This document shows, piece after piece, positions 12,353 to 25,532 of a DNA stretch of 64,000 nucleotides. Both the position numbers and the translations under genes were made by a program. The DNA lies in contig NZ_CP094657.1 in assembly GCF_023920705.1 (NCBI RefSeq), forward strand, positions 1 to 64,000, in the 5' to 3' direction. This stretch comes from Acinetobacter sp. XS-4. GTDB taxonomy: Bacteria > Pseudomonadota > Gammaproteobacteria > Pseudomonadales > Moraxellaceae. The notes under the pieces were generated by a model, which saw nothing but the letters and a program-made list of their open reading frames with translations, did no database searches and had not been told where the DNA came from. The first letter of the stretch is position 1; each line of letters opens with the position of its first letter.

Positions 12353-12706
12353 TCCTAATTTCTTTCAAAAAGCCTAGACCTAGTTCTAGGCTTTTTGTTT
12401 TGTATGTGCTGTCAATTCTGCCATTGTGGTTAGTTAGAAAGACGTTAAGCTAAATTTAGATAAAAACTTCATAAGGAAACATGAAGGTATAAAAATGGAT
12501 CAAGGACTTGAGTGATTAAAATAATTGCTAATAGGTGGGGCAATCTCTGTCTATTTTTCATGGAAATAAAATCATAAAAGCAAAATGGATTCGTAAAAAT
12601 ATCTTCAATATGATTTTTCATATGAGGCCTATCCGACTCATACCCTGTCGGTGTGAAATTTCTTGGTATCGAAAAACAAAAACTCCACAAGGAAAGGAAA
12701 AAGAAT
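12353..12706. other. non-coding gap between paralogs 2 and 3
   Basis: About 350 bp with the terminator at 12367-12400 and then an AT-rich stretch that should hold the promoter of paralog 3. A small hairpin (CCGAC at 12633-12637 with GTCGG at 12647-12651) lies in the probable leader. Short ORFs here overlap on both strands and show no coding signature. Confidence 0.5.
12367..12400 (+). terminator. terminator after paralog 2
   Basis: AAAAAGCCTAGA (12367-12378) pairs with TCTAGGCTTTTT (12385-12396) across a six-base loop, followed by T-rich sequence. Confidence 0.92.
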
Positions 12707-13711
12707 ATGCAATTTTCCAAAATGCTATTACTTGCGATGGGACTTACTACAGTTTCTTTTGCAGCTCAGGCTAAACAAACAGTATGTGTTTTTGACTTCG
12801 TTGGTAAAAATGGCGATGTCTATGCACTGATGAAGGATTATCAACTTGCAGCTAAAAACTGGGGAGCTGATATCGAACTTAAAGTAAACCAGAATGAAGC
12901 CGTGATTGCTGAAGATTTTAAAGCAGGCAAATGTGATGGTATTAGTGTGTCAGGGATGCGTGGCCGTCAATTTAACTCATTTACTGGGTCATTAGATGCA
13001 ATCGGGGCCATTCCTGACCTCAAGCTTGCTGTAAAAATAATGCAAGGTTTAGCGAGTCCGACTTTTAGTAAATATATGGTTAATGGTCGCTATGAGGTTG
13101 TAGGTGTTATTCCAGTGGGTGATGCTTATCTTTTAGTAAATGATCGCAGCATCAATACAGTAGCGAAAGCCGCAGGGAAAAAAATTGCGGTTCTTGACTA
13201 CGATGAAGCTCAAAAAATTATGGTTCAGCAAGTAGGGGCGCAGGCTGTTAGTGCTGACATAACAAATTTTGGTGCCAAATTTAATAACCATCAAGTTGAT
13301 ATTATTGGTGCACCAGCTGCTGCATTTAAACCTTTAGAACTACAAAAAGGTTTAGGAACAAAAGGTGCGATTGTAAATTATCCGATCTTACAGGTCACAG
13401 GAAATATTATTATCCGTCCTGATAAGTTCCCAGCTGGTTTTGGGCAAAAATCTAGAGAATGGGTTTCAGGTCAGTTACCACGTGCTTTTACCATCTTGGG
13501 TAAAATGAAAGCTGATATTCCACAAAAATACTGGATGGATGTTCCAGCAGCAGATAAACCGGGTTACCAAAAGCTCATGCGTGAGTCTCGAATTAACCTT
13601 ACACAGCGTGGTGTGTACGATAAACGTATGATGAAACTCCTTTGGCAATTCCGTTGTAAGCAAGATGCTAAAAACTTCGAATGTGGTTTACAGGAAGAAA
13701 ATTACAAATAA
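12707..13711 (+). CDS. periplasmic AdeT1/2-family putative solute-binding protein, paralog 3
   Basis: Third and most divergent paralog, 334 residues from ATG 12707. The frame opens at 12653, but AAGGA at 12694-12698 and the signal peptide MQFSKMLLLAMGLTTVSFAAQA fix the start at 12707. The mature form starts KQTVCVFDFVGKNGDVYALM. The four conserved cysteines are kept (VCVFD, GKCD, FRC, FEC), as are DKFPAGFGQKSREW and LTQRGVYD. The segments after residue 90 differ from the other two (for instance KLAVKIMQGLASPTFSKYM in place of the ITYVLD block), suggesting a different ligand or partner. A terminator follows at 13754-13797. Confidence 0.85.
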   Translation: MQFSKMLLLAMGLTTVSFAAQAKQTVCVFDFVGKNGDVYALMKDYQLAAKNWGADIELKVNQNEAVIAEDFKAGKCDGISVSGMRGRQFNSFTGSLDAIGAIPDLKLAVKIMQGLASPTFSKYMVNGRYEVVGVIPVGDAYLLVNDRSINTVAKAAGKKIAVLDYDEAQKIMVQQVGAQAVSADITNFGAKFNNHQVDIIGAPAAAFKPLELQKGLGTKGAIVNYPILQVTGNIIIRPDKFPAGFGQKSREWVSGQLPRAFTILGKMKADIPQKYWMDVPAADKPGYQKLMRESRINLTQRGVYDKRMMKLLWQFRCKQDAKNFECGLQEENYK

Positions 13712-13753
13712 TCTTGATAAAAATACTCAAGATTGGCTTTAAACTTCGAAGAC

Positions 13754-13797
13754 AGACCCTATATTGATTATGCTATACTCAATATAGGGTCTTTTTT
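13754..13797 (+). terminator. terminator between paralog 3 and erpA
   Basis: A 14-bp perfect stem, AGACCCTATATTGA (13754-13767) with TCAATATAGGGTCT (13779-13792), is followed by a T tract. Confidence 0.92.
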
Positions 13798-13835
13798 ATT
13801 TTGAAAGGCACAGCAAAATCCGAGGAACAATCATC

Positions 13836-14171
13836 ATGAATGCCCAAGCTCTAGTTTTGACAGATAATGCTGCCAATAAGGTACGCCAACTCCGTGATAG
13901 TGAAGGGAATGACGATCTCATGTTACGTGTATATGTAACAGGAGGCGGGTGTTCAGGGTTTTCGTATGGCTTCAATTTTGCTGAAAGCGTAAATGAAGAT
14001 GATGCAGAATTCGTAAATGGCGATGTAAAAATGCTTGTGGACTCACTTAGCTATCAATATTTAATTGGCTCAGTGGTTGACTATGTAGAAGGGCTTGAAG
14101 GGTCACGTTTTATTATCCAAAACCCGAATGCAACAACAACATGTGGTTGTGGTTCTTCGTTCTCAATTTAA
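13836..14171 (+). CDS. erpA: iron-sulfur cluster insertion protein ErpA
   Basis: A-type carrier that delivers [Fe-S] clusters to apo-enzymes, including isoprenoid synthesis enzymes. The 111-residue product has the three invariant cluster cysteines at Cys39 ([11 protein letters not shown]), Cys103 and Cys105 (CGCGSSF) and the family length. It stands alone rather than in an isc or suf operon, which favours ErpA over IscA or SufA. It is flanked by strong terminators on both sides; the promoter must lie in the short space 13798-13835 or within the upstream hairpin region. An iron-sulfur client, ilvD, lies further along the window. Confidence 0.94.
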   Translation: MNAQALVLTDNAANKVRQLRDSEGNDDLMLRVYVTGGGCSGFSYGFNFAESVNEDDAEFVNGDVKMLVDSLSYQYLIGSVVDYVEGLEGSRFIIQNPNATTTCGCGSSFSI

Positions 14172-14188
14172 AAATAATTTTAAAATTC

Positions 14189-14220
14189 AAAAAACCTCTC
14201 TATGTTGAGAGGTTTTTTTT
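14189..14220. terminator. bidirectional terminator
   Basis: AAAAAACCTCTC (14189-14200) pairs with GAGAGGTTTTTT (14207-14218); it lies between the convergent erpA and hydrolase genes and carries T runs in both readings. Confidence 0.92.
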
Positions 14221-14233
14221 ATTGTCCATATTC

Positions 14234-15076
14234 TTACTTTTCACGGACAGATTCTAAAAAGTATTGCACCAGTTCAGGTGCATTCTGATAGGGAATCCAA
14301 TGCGTTGCATCCATAAAAACTGCGTCATAACTATTTTTAAAATAATGTGAGTTTAGCTCGGCACTTTTCTCTGTAACGGCAATATCATGTTTACCCCAAA
14401 TAAAGAGAGTAGGGACATCTATGGCTTTAAACGGATTTTGAGGCTTGTCCCAAAAAAAGCCACGATACCAATTCAACGCCGTAGTTAATCTATTTTCTTC
14501 TATAAATTCAGCCTCAAATATCGCAATTTGTTGCTCGGTCATACCTGATGACTTAAGAAACTTACGGCCCAATTTAGGTATCTTTTTAAATAAAAGTTCG
14601 GGCAGAATCGGTAGCTGAAAAATTGCAAAATAATAAGATTTAAAAAGTTGTCTGCTGCTTAAACAGGCTTTTAAAAAAGCAGCTTGGTGGGGCACAGAAA
14701 CTAAAGTGAGATGTTGAATATATTGTGGGTATTTCATCGCAACGCCCGAAGCAATTGCTGAGCCCCAGTCATGCCCAATTAAATAAACTGGCTGACCAAG
14801 CTGCTCAATTAAACTCGCCACATCTTCTACAAGTTCACTCAGTGAATATTGAAATCGGCTTTGAGGCCTAGCATTTACACTATAACCACGTTGATGGATC
14901 GCGAGCGTTCTAAATTGATGCTGATGCAATAACTCGGAGGTTTGCTCCCAACTATGAGCAGTCTCTGGAAAACCATGCAATAAAACAACGAGTGGACCAT
15001 CTATAGGGCCTGAATCAATCACATCGAATGTCCAAGCCCCACGTGTGTATTGATGAATACGGTTGGTCAGATCCAT
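14234..15076 (-). CDS. alpha/beta hydrolase, epoxide-hydrolase-like
   Basis: Cytoplasmic alpha/beta-fold hydrolase of about 280 residues. Seen: the oxyanion segment HGFPETAHSWE, nucleophile elbow GHDWGSAIA with Asp as nucleophile, acid Asp in IWGKHDIAVT and catalytic His in DATHWIPYQ. The HGFPE plus GHDWG combination is that of soluble epoxide hydrolases and haloalkane-type enzymes, not serine esterases. The substrate cannot be told. The start is placed at ATG 15076 because TTAAGG lies nine bases upstream; the open frame runs 13 codons further to 15115 without a ribosome site. Confidence 0.82.
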   Translation of the reverse strand: MDLTNRIHQYTRGAWTFDVIDSGPIDGPLVVLLHGFPETAHSWEQTSELLHQHQFRTLAIHQRGYSVNARPQSRFQYSLSELVEDVASLIEQLGQPVYLIGHDWGSAIASGVAMKYPQYIQHLTLVSVPHQAAFLKACLSSRQLFKSYYFAIFQLPILPELLFKKIPKLGRKFLKSSGMTEQQIAIFEAEFIEENRLTTALNWYRGFFWDKPQNPFKAIDVPTLFIWGKHDIAVTEKSAELNSHYFKNSYDAVFMDATHWIPYQNAPELVQYFLESVREK

Positions 15077-15203
15077 GAAAACATGCCTTAAATTATTTTT
15101 GTCGGCATTTATCATGAGTTTTTATGCTCATTTAAATAACAGCATTTCGGGTCAGTAAATGTGCTATGAGGTCGAATCTAACCAATCAAATCAATAAATA
15201 ATT

Positions 15204-16331
15204 TTATACCGCTGTGATCGTACCTAGAATTCTAAAATCCGAAGCACCTGTTACTGCTGGCAAATTACCACTTAAACCATTTACAAAACGCATTGCTAAC
15301 CAAGCAAATGCGGTAGCCTCGACCCAAGTAGGGGAGAGTCCTAAAACATCTGTAGGTTGAACAGACCAATTGTGCTTACGAAGACGCCAGCGTAATTGTT
15401 CTAATAAATAAGAGTTATAAGCACCACCACCACATACATATACTTCACCTGTTTCCATCTCAGAACGATAAATCGCTTTTTGAATGGCACGCACAGTAAG
15501 CTTTAATAAAGTGGCTTGGATGTTTTCAGGCGTATCTTCTAACTCATCGTAAGTTAAATCATTTCGCCAATCGATTAACTGATCATCTAACCAGTCAATA
15601 TTAAAGTCTTCACGTCCTGTGCTCTTAGGCGGTTCTTTAGAAAAATATTCATGTGCATGAAGACGATCGAGTAAAGAGCGAATAGGATGACCATAGGCAG
15701 CCCAATCACCATTTTCATCATATGGATGACCTGTATGGCGATGGCACCAAGCATCCATCAAAATATTTGCAGGCCCTGTATCAAAACCAAATACGCCGTC
15801 AGCATTATTGGCAGGCAGCATACTCACATTAGCAATACCACCCAAATTTAAAATCACACGATGAATACTTGGATGTTGAAATAAGGCTTGATGGAAAGCT
15901 GGAACCAATGGTGCACCTTGACCACCTGCTGCCATATCTCTACGACGAAAATCTGAAACAACCGGAATCTGAGTGATTTCGGTAATGATATTTGGATCGC
16001 CAATTTGTAACGTAAAACCATGTTCTGGACGGTGACGAATGGTTTGCCCATGTGACCCAATTGCTTTAATTTGACTACGATCTAACTGGTTTTTTTCAAT
16101 CAGAGTATTAATCCCATGACCAATCATTTTCGCTAGAGCAACATCAGCTTTACCCATGCGGTCAATTTCATTGTCATCAGGCAAAGTTAACGCCATAAGC
16201 TCATCACGTAACTCGGGTTCAAATGGAACTGTAAGAGTGGCATGAAGCTGTAGTGGCTCAAATGAAGCCGCAACAATATCCACACCATCCATACTAGTGC
16301 CAGTCATTACGCCGATATAGATTGCGCTCAT
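15204..16331 (-). CDS. anmK: anhydro-N-acetylmuramic acid kinase
   Basis: Phosphorylates 1,6-anhydro-MurNAc released by murein turnover and opens its ring, giving MurNAc-6-phosphate for cell-wall recycling. The product of 375 residues has the family N-terminus IGVMTGTSMDGVD, SHGQTIRHRPEHG, NLGGIANVS, the FDTGPANILMD block and the late VCGGGAYNSYL ATP-fold motif. The start is placed at ATG 16331 after AGGGGAAG; an upstream in-frame TTG at 16349 is less likely. It is divergent from tyrS with only about 80 bp between the starts. Confidence 0.95.
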   Translation of the reverse strand: MSAIYIGVMTGTSMDGVDIVAASFEPLQLHATLTVPFEPELRDELMALTLPDDNEIDRMGKADVALAKMIGHGINTLIEKNQLDRSQIKAIGSHGQTIRHRPEHGFTLQIGDPNIITEITQIPVVSDFRRRDMAAGGQGAPLVPAFHQALFQHPSIHRVILNLGGIANVSMLPANNADGVFGFDTGPANILMDAWCHRHTGHPYDENGDWAAYGHPIRSLLDRLHAHEYFSKEPPKSTGREDFNIDWLDDQLIDWRNDLTYDELEDTPENIQATLLKLTVRAIQKAIYRSEMETGEVYVCGGGAYNSYLLEQLRWRLRKHNWSVQPTDVLGLSPTWVEATAFAWLAMRFVNGLSGNLPAVTGASDFRILGTITAV

Positions 16332-16389
16332 ATGCAACTTCCCCTGCAAGACGCTGAAAAAATGTTAGTATATCGCACAAATTGAATAA

Positions 16390-17625
<1,236 letters not shown>

Positions 17626-17643
17626 GAATGTTATGTAGTGATA

Positions 17644-17671
17644 AAAAGCAGGAGTAATCCTGCTTTTTTTA
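17644..17671 (+). terminator. terminator after tyrS
   Basis: AAAAGCAGGA (17644-17653) pairs with TCCTGCTTTT (17658-17667) and is followed by further T residues. Confidence 0.92.
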
Positions 17672-17698
17672 TTTAAGGATTCACAAAAACAATTCTAC

Positions 17699-17712
17699 GT
17701 TCCACGTGGAAC
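17699..17712. promoter_or_regulatory. parS site between tyrS and the rRNA operon
   Basis: Second perfect copy of GTTCCACGTGGAAC, here in non-coding DNA about 30 bp beyond the tyrS terminator and about 90 bp before the 9-bp repeat array. Being intergenic, its conservation cannot be explained by protein coding. Confidence 0.9.
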
Positions 17713-17804
17713 AATCTATAGTTCAATAATAATGAAAAGTAATCAAAGCAAATAAGAAGATGGAGAGAAATATAGGTTGAGAGTAGAGTATTTGCTCTAA
17801 TCTA

Positions 17805-18101
17805 TCTTTGGAATCTTTGGAATCTTTGGAATCTTTGGAATCTTTGGAATCTTTGGAATCTTTGGAATCTTTGGAATCTTTGGAATCTTTGGAATCTTTG
17901 GAATCTTTGGAATCTTTGGAATCTTTGGAATCTTTGGAATCTTTGGAATCTTTGGAATCTTTGGAATCTTTGGAATCTTTGGAATCTTTGGAATCTTTGG
18001 AATCTTTGGAATCTTTGGAATCTTTGGAATCTTTGGAATCTTTGGAATCTTTGGAATCTTTGGAATCTTTGGAATCTTTGGAATCTTTGGAATCTTTGGA
18101 A
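17805..18101. repeat. 33 perfect tandem copies of a 9-bp unit (minisatellite)
   Basis: TCTTTGGAA is repeated 33 times without one mismatch, from 17805 to 18101, then breaks off as TCTAGA. Because the unit is a multiple of three and contains no stop on either strand, all six frames are open across it (reading SLE, IFG or NLW on the plus strand; FQR, SKD or PKI on the minus strand). That is why an apparent 123-residue ESL-repeat ORF appears; it has only a TTG start, no ribosome site and no homology signal, so I do not call it a gene. Perfect homogeneity implies recent slippage expansion and a copy number that should vary between strains. Confidence 0.97.
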
Positions 18102-18112
18102 TCTAGAATGCT

Positions 18113-18126
18113 ATATATGCATATAT
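18113..18126. repeat. 14-bp AT palindrome next to the repeat array
   Basis: ATATATGCATATAT is a perfect palindrome 11 bp beyond the array. Role unknown; it could simply be AT-rich promoter-proximal DNA. Confidence 0.5.
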
Positions 18127-18285
18127 CCTCTATAAGAAGACATCTAAAATCTAAGATGAACAGTATTTTTCCAAAATAAAAATTGATAAAGTGGTGAAAA
18201 CGCCTAAAAAAAAGGCATATATATCACTTTTTCTTAGAAATAGAAGAAAAAATCGGCACTCGATAGAAAAAGGCAGAAATACCCC

Positions 18286-18313
18286 TTGCAAAGGGTTATT
18301 AATCCTCTATAAT
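18286..18313 (+). promoter_or_regulatory. rRNA operon promoter P1 (candidate)
   Basis: TTGCAA (18286-18291), 16 bp, TATAAT (18308-18313): a near-consensus sigma-70 promoter with AT-rich DNA upstream, about 375 bp before 16S. Confidence 0.8.
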
Positions 18314-18448
18314 GCACATCCATCGGCGGTGATGCAGATAAGAACTTGTTGAAAAACAGTTACTTGGAATTAAGTTGATTACTTTAGGTAGTGAATTTGA
18401 TGAGAAGTTGGTTTTGAGAATAAGTTTTGAAAATATCGAAATTACCTG

Positions 18449-18476
18449 TTGACTTTTAAGAGATTAAGAGTAATAT
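18449..18476 (+). promoter_or_regulatory. rRNA operon promoter P2 (candidate)
   Basis: TTGACT (18449-18454), 16 bp, TAATAT (18471-18476), lying between P1 and the 16S processing stem. Tandem P1/P2 promoters are the common rRNA arrangement in gammaproteobacteria. A boxA-like TGTCTTTAATAA at 18661-18672 lies between P2 and 16S. Confidence 0.6.
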
Positions 18477-18526
18477 AGCCGACCTAGCTTGCTGGTGACG
18501 AACCAGGAAGAAGATCATTAAGAAAT

Positions 18527-18549
18527 TATGAAGAACAACTTGTGTGGAT
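18527..18549 (+). other. 5' arm of the 16S precursor processing stem
   Basis: This segment is the reverse complement of 20251-20274, with a single one-base bulge. The two arms pair across the 16S gene to form the long duplex that RNase III normally cuts. Confidence 0.85.
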
Positions 18550-18688
18550 TTTTACTGATTGATTGATCGAAATATTATCATTGATTGATTGGTTTAAATT
18601 ACTCGAAGTTTATTTGAGCGAAATTTAAGTCAGAAAATTGATGAGCCAGAATTGGCACCTTGTCTTTAATAAGGTGCAAAATGATTTT

Positions 18689-20226
<1,538 letters not shown>

Positions 20227-20250
20227 ACGAAAGATTGACGATTGGTAAGA

Positions 20251-20274
20251 ATCCACAACAAGTTGTTCTTCATA
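20251..20274 (+). other. 3' arm of the 16S precursor processing stem
   Basis: Pairs with 18527-18549 across 16S; see that entry. Confidence 0.85.
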
Positions 20275-20285
20275 GATGTATCTGA

Positions 20286-20362
<77 letters not shown>

Positions 20363-20418
20363 TGACTTTGACTGGTTGAAGTTATAGAAAAGAAGATACA
20401 GAACTGATGATGTAAGCT

Positions 20419-20494
20419 GGGGACTTAGCTTAGTTGGTAGAGCGCCTGCTTTGCACGCAGGAGGTCAGGAGTTCGACTCTCCTAGTCTCCACCA
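20419..20494 (+). tRNA. tRNA-Ala (TGC)
   Basis: 76-nt cloverleaf, second spacer tRNA. Acceptor GGGGACT, anticodon stem CCTGC/GCAGG with TGC at 20452-20454, T-arm GTTCGACTC, encoded CCA. The Ile-Ala pair is the typical spacer arrangement. Confidence 0.97.
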
Positions 20495-20845
20495 GAACTT
20501 AAGAGAAGTTCGGATTACAGAAATTAGTAAATAGAGATTTAGATCTTAGTTTATTAACTTCTGTGATTTAAGTATCACGGTATTAAGCATGACCTGACGA
20601 AGGCGTGTTTATTCATTAACAGATTGGCAAAATTGAGTCTGAAATAAATTGTTCACTCAAGAGTTTAGATTAAGCAATTGATCTAAATGAATTGAGAACT
20701 AGCAAATTAACTGAATCAAGCGTTTTGGTATATGAATTAGATTGAAGCTGTACAGTGTTTAAGTACACAGGCAACAGATAGTAGCGATGAAGAATCGCAC
20801 GGACAACACTCACTTGTAGGTGTTGACGACTGTTTGGGGTTGTAT
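20495..20845 (+). other. rRNA spacer between tRNA-Ala and 23S
   Basis: No gene. It is transcribed spacer; its end GTTGTATAGTC (20839-20849) pairs with GACTATACAAC (23733-23743) beyond the 23S 3' end, giving the 23S processing stem. Confidence 0.8.
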
Positions 20846-23738
<2,893 letters not shown>

Positions 23739-23916
23739 ACAACACCCAAGCAGTTGTATATAAAGCATCAATCGATTCATTAATGTACAAAGCAACTTGA
23801 TTTAGTTATATGCTTAGCTAAAATGAACAAATAAAGTAAGATTCAATCAGCCCATCTGTAAAGTTTTGGAAAACGCATCGGCACATTAAGACCAATGCAA
23901 GTATCCATACCAGTTG

Positions 23917-24031
23917 TGCTGGCGACCATAGCAAGAGTGAACCACCTGATCCCTTCCCGAACTCAGAAGTGAAACCTCTTAGCGCTGATGGTAGTGTGGG
24001 GTTTCCCATGTGAGAGTAAGTCATCGCCAGC
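23917..24031 (+). rRNA. rrf: 5S ribosomal RNA
   Basis: About 115 nt. The terminal helix is GCTGGCGA with TCGCCAGC, and the inner conserved TCCCTTCCCGAACTCAGAAGTGAAAC is present. It is the last gene of the operon; end coordinates are accurate to a base or two. Confidence 0.95.
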
Positions 24032-24041
24032 TCATTATTCT

Positions 24042-24077
24042 AAACACCCCCTACTTAATCGTTGGGGGTGTTTTTTT
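24042..24077 (+). terminator. rRNA operon terminator
   Basis: AAACACCCCC (24042-24051) pairs with GGGGGTGTTT (24064-24073), followed by T residues. Confidence 0.93.
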
Positions 24078-24126
24078 GTGCGCGGAAATTAATGTAGCAG
24101 ATATGGCTCAAAAAATTTAAAGCAAT

Positions 24127-24156
24127 AAAAAAGGACTCTATAAGAGTCCTTTTTTA
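24127..24156. terminator. bidirectional terminator
   Basis: GGACTCT (24133-24139) with AGAGTCC (24143-24149), flanked by A6 and T7. It stops the minus-strand outer-membrane gene and backs up the rRNA terminator. Confidence 0.85.
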
Positions 24157-24187
24157 TATGGGAAGGAAATTTCGAGTTCATTTGGGT

Positions 24188-24895
24188 TTAGAAATGTGCT
24201 TCTAAGCCTACATATGGGCCCTTAAATTCAAACTTAAGATCATTATTATCGTAGTCTTCTAAATCGATATTGAGTACGCGATACCCTGCTGTTAAACCAA
24301 GATCAATGAGTAGATTATCTGCAAATTTATATTTTACTTCTGCTAATGCATCTGTGATTCGTGCATCATCAAAGTTTGTATAGGTTGCTTCACCTTTAGC
24401 ACTTAAGCCTGTAAATGGGAGTTTTACTTCACCAGACAAATAAGCAATAGGATATGTTTTATCAATATCTACGCGCTTACCCGTATACGCAGTAATATCA
24501 CCATTTAGTAGAGTTGCACCAAGTCCAGCATCTACACTCACAATATTGTCTAGTAACTCATAATAGAGAATAAAATCACTATGGTCTAAATCAACTTTAT
24601 AGTTAGCTTGACCTAGAGTTTCTGATTTAGTTTGAGTATCTAAATTTACATAACGAATTTTTGCATTTGGAATAAATGGGATTGGATGTTCTATTGCCAA
24701 TGAAAGTTGAGCACTCCCTTTTTGATCTAAATCTTGATCTTCAGGGAATTGAGAAGACATATTCGCTTTACCATCATAAAACCAGTAGCCTATATCTCCT
24801 TTTACTCCAACAAAGTCTGCTTGGGCAAAGCCACTTAAGCCCATCCCGAGCGTTAATAAAGATATTTTTAATATTTTCACTTTGAACATCCGCAT
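24188..24895 (-). CDS. outer-membrane beta-barrel protein, TIGR04219-like
   Basis: The exported product of about 235 residues is predicted to form a small outer-membrane barrel. A signal peptide (KILKISLLTLGMGLSGFAQA) is followed by a mature start DFVGVKGDIGYWFYDG. Alternating hydrophobic strands follow (for example FILYYELLDNIVSVDAGLGA, LLIDLGLTAGYRVLNIDL) and the C-terminus ends GPYVGLEAHF, a terminal Phe typical of barrels recognised by the Bam machinery. It resembles the TIGR04219 family. The exact start is uncertain: codons at 24916, 24895 and 24889 are all possible and none has a strong ribosome site. Function unknown. Confidence 0.8.
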   Translation of the reverse strand: MRMFKVKILKISLLTLGMGLSGFAQADFVGVKGDIGYWFYDGKANMSSQFPEDQDLDQKGSAQLSLAIEHPIPFIPNAKIRYVNLDTQTKSETLGQANYKVDLDHSDFILYYELLDNIVSVDAGLGATLLNGDITAYTGKRVDIDKTYPIAYLSGEVKLPFTGLSAKGEATYTNFDDARITDALAEVKYKFADNLLIDLGLTAGYRVLNIDLEDYDNNDLKFEFKGPYVGLEAHF

Positions 24896-24916
24896 AAAAG
24901 AAATCTTTGAGCGCAT

Positions 24917-25532
24917 GATATAGACATCTTGCTACAGATGCATTGATAAAAAATATGAGTCTTAAGCGTATATTGTTAATAATTTTTCTAAGATGAATAA
25001 AATATTAATCATTTCAAGTGATTAATATTTTCCTTTGAATTTTGATGATATTAATCCTCTACGGGTTTTTAGTATAAATTTTGTCATTTAAAAAAACTTG
25101 GTATTATCAAATTTTAATTGGAAACTTAAGAAAAAATTAATAGATAAGTTGAGTAATTAAATAAGTCTTTTTAGGAATTGGAAGAAAATGTCATTGAACA
25201 ATATTGTCTGCCTATATGCTTTAAACGTAAAGATTAGCTGAAAAATAACCAATTGTGAAAAAAACTTGGGAAATTCGTAAAATTTCTGACGGAAATTACA
25301 GTAAAAAGAAATAAAAACAGGTATTGTTCAGCTATATAGGGGCAAAAAATGGACAAAAATCTTTAAGGAAGAATTTTCTATATTTGCTTGTTTGAAATGA
25401 AAATAAAAATACTCACAAGGTGCCTTTTATTCTCAATCAAACACAAAAGTATTCTTTGGTTCTTTTTTTGCATGCGGAATAACAATCAACAATAGCAGTA
25501 AAAATAAGCAATCTTTTAACATTAGGTGTTTT
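24917..25532. other. 620-bp AT-rich intergenic region between divergent genes
   Basis: It must hold the divergent promoters of the outer-membrane gene and the NSS transporter. It has several very short ORFs but none with a ribosome site and credible sequence. I see no tRNA, no long hairpin and no repeat. A small RNA cannot be excluded by eye. Confidence 0.5.

Noticed and set aside
12469..12774. overlapping ORFs on both strands before paralog 3
   Set aside because: No ribosome site, no family pattern; they overlap the probable promoter and leader of paralog 3.
17805..18101. CRISPR array
   Set aside because: Unit is 9 bp with no spacers and no cas genes in the window.
17808..18179. 123-residue ORF of repeated ESL tripeptide
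   Set aside because: It is the translation of the 9-bp repeat, open in every frame; start is TTG with no ribosome site.
25397..25495. short ORF before the NSS transporter
   Set aside because: No ribosome site and non-specific AT-rich composition.
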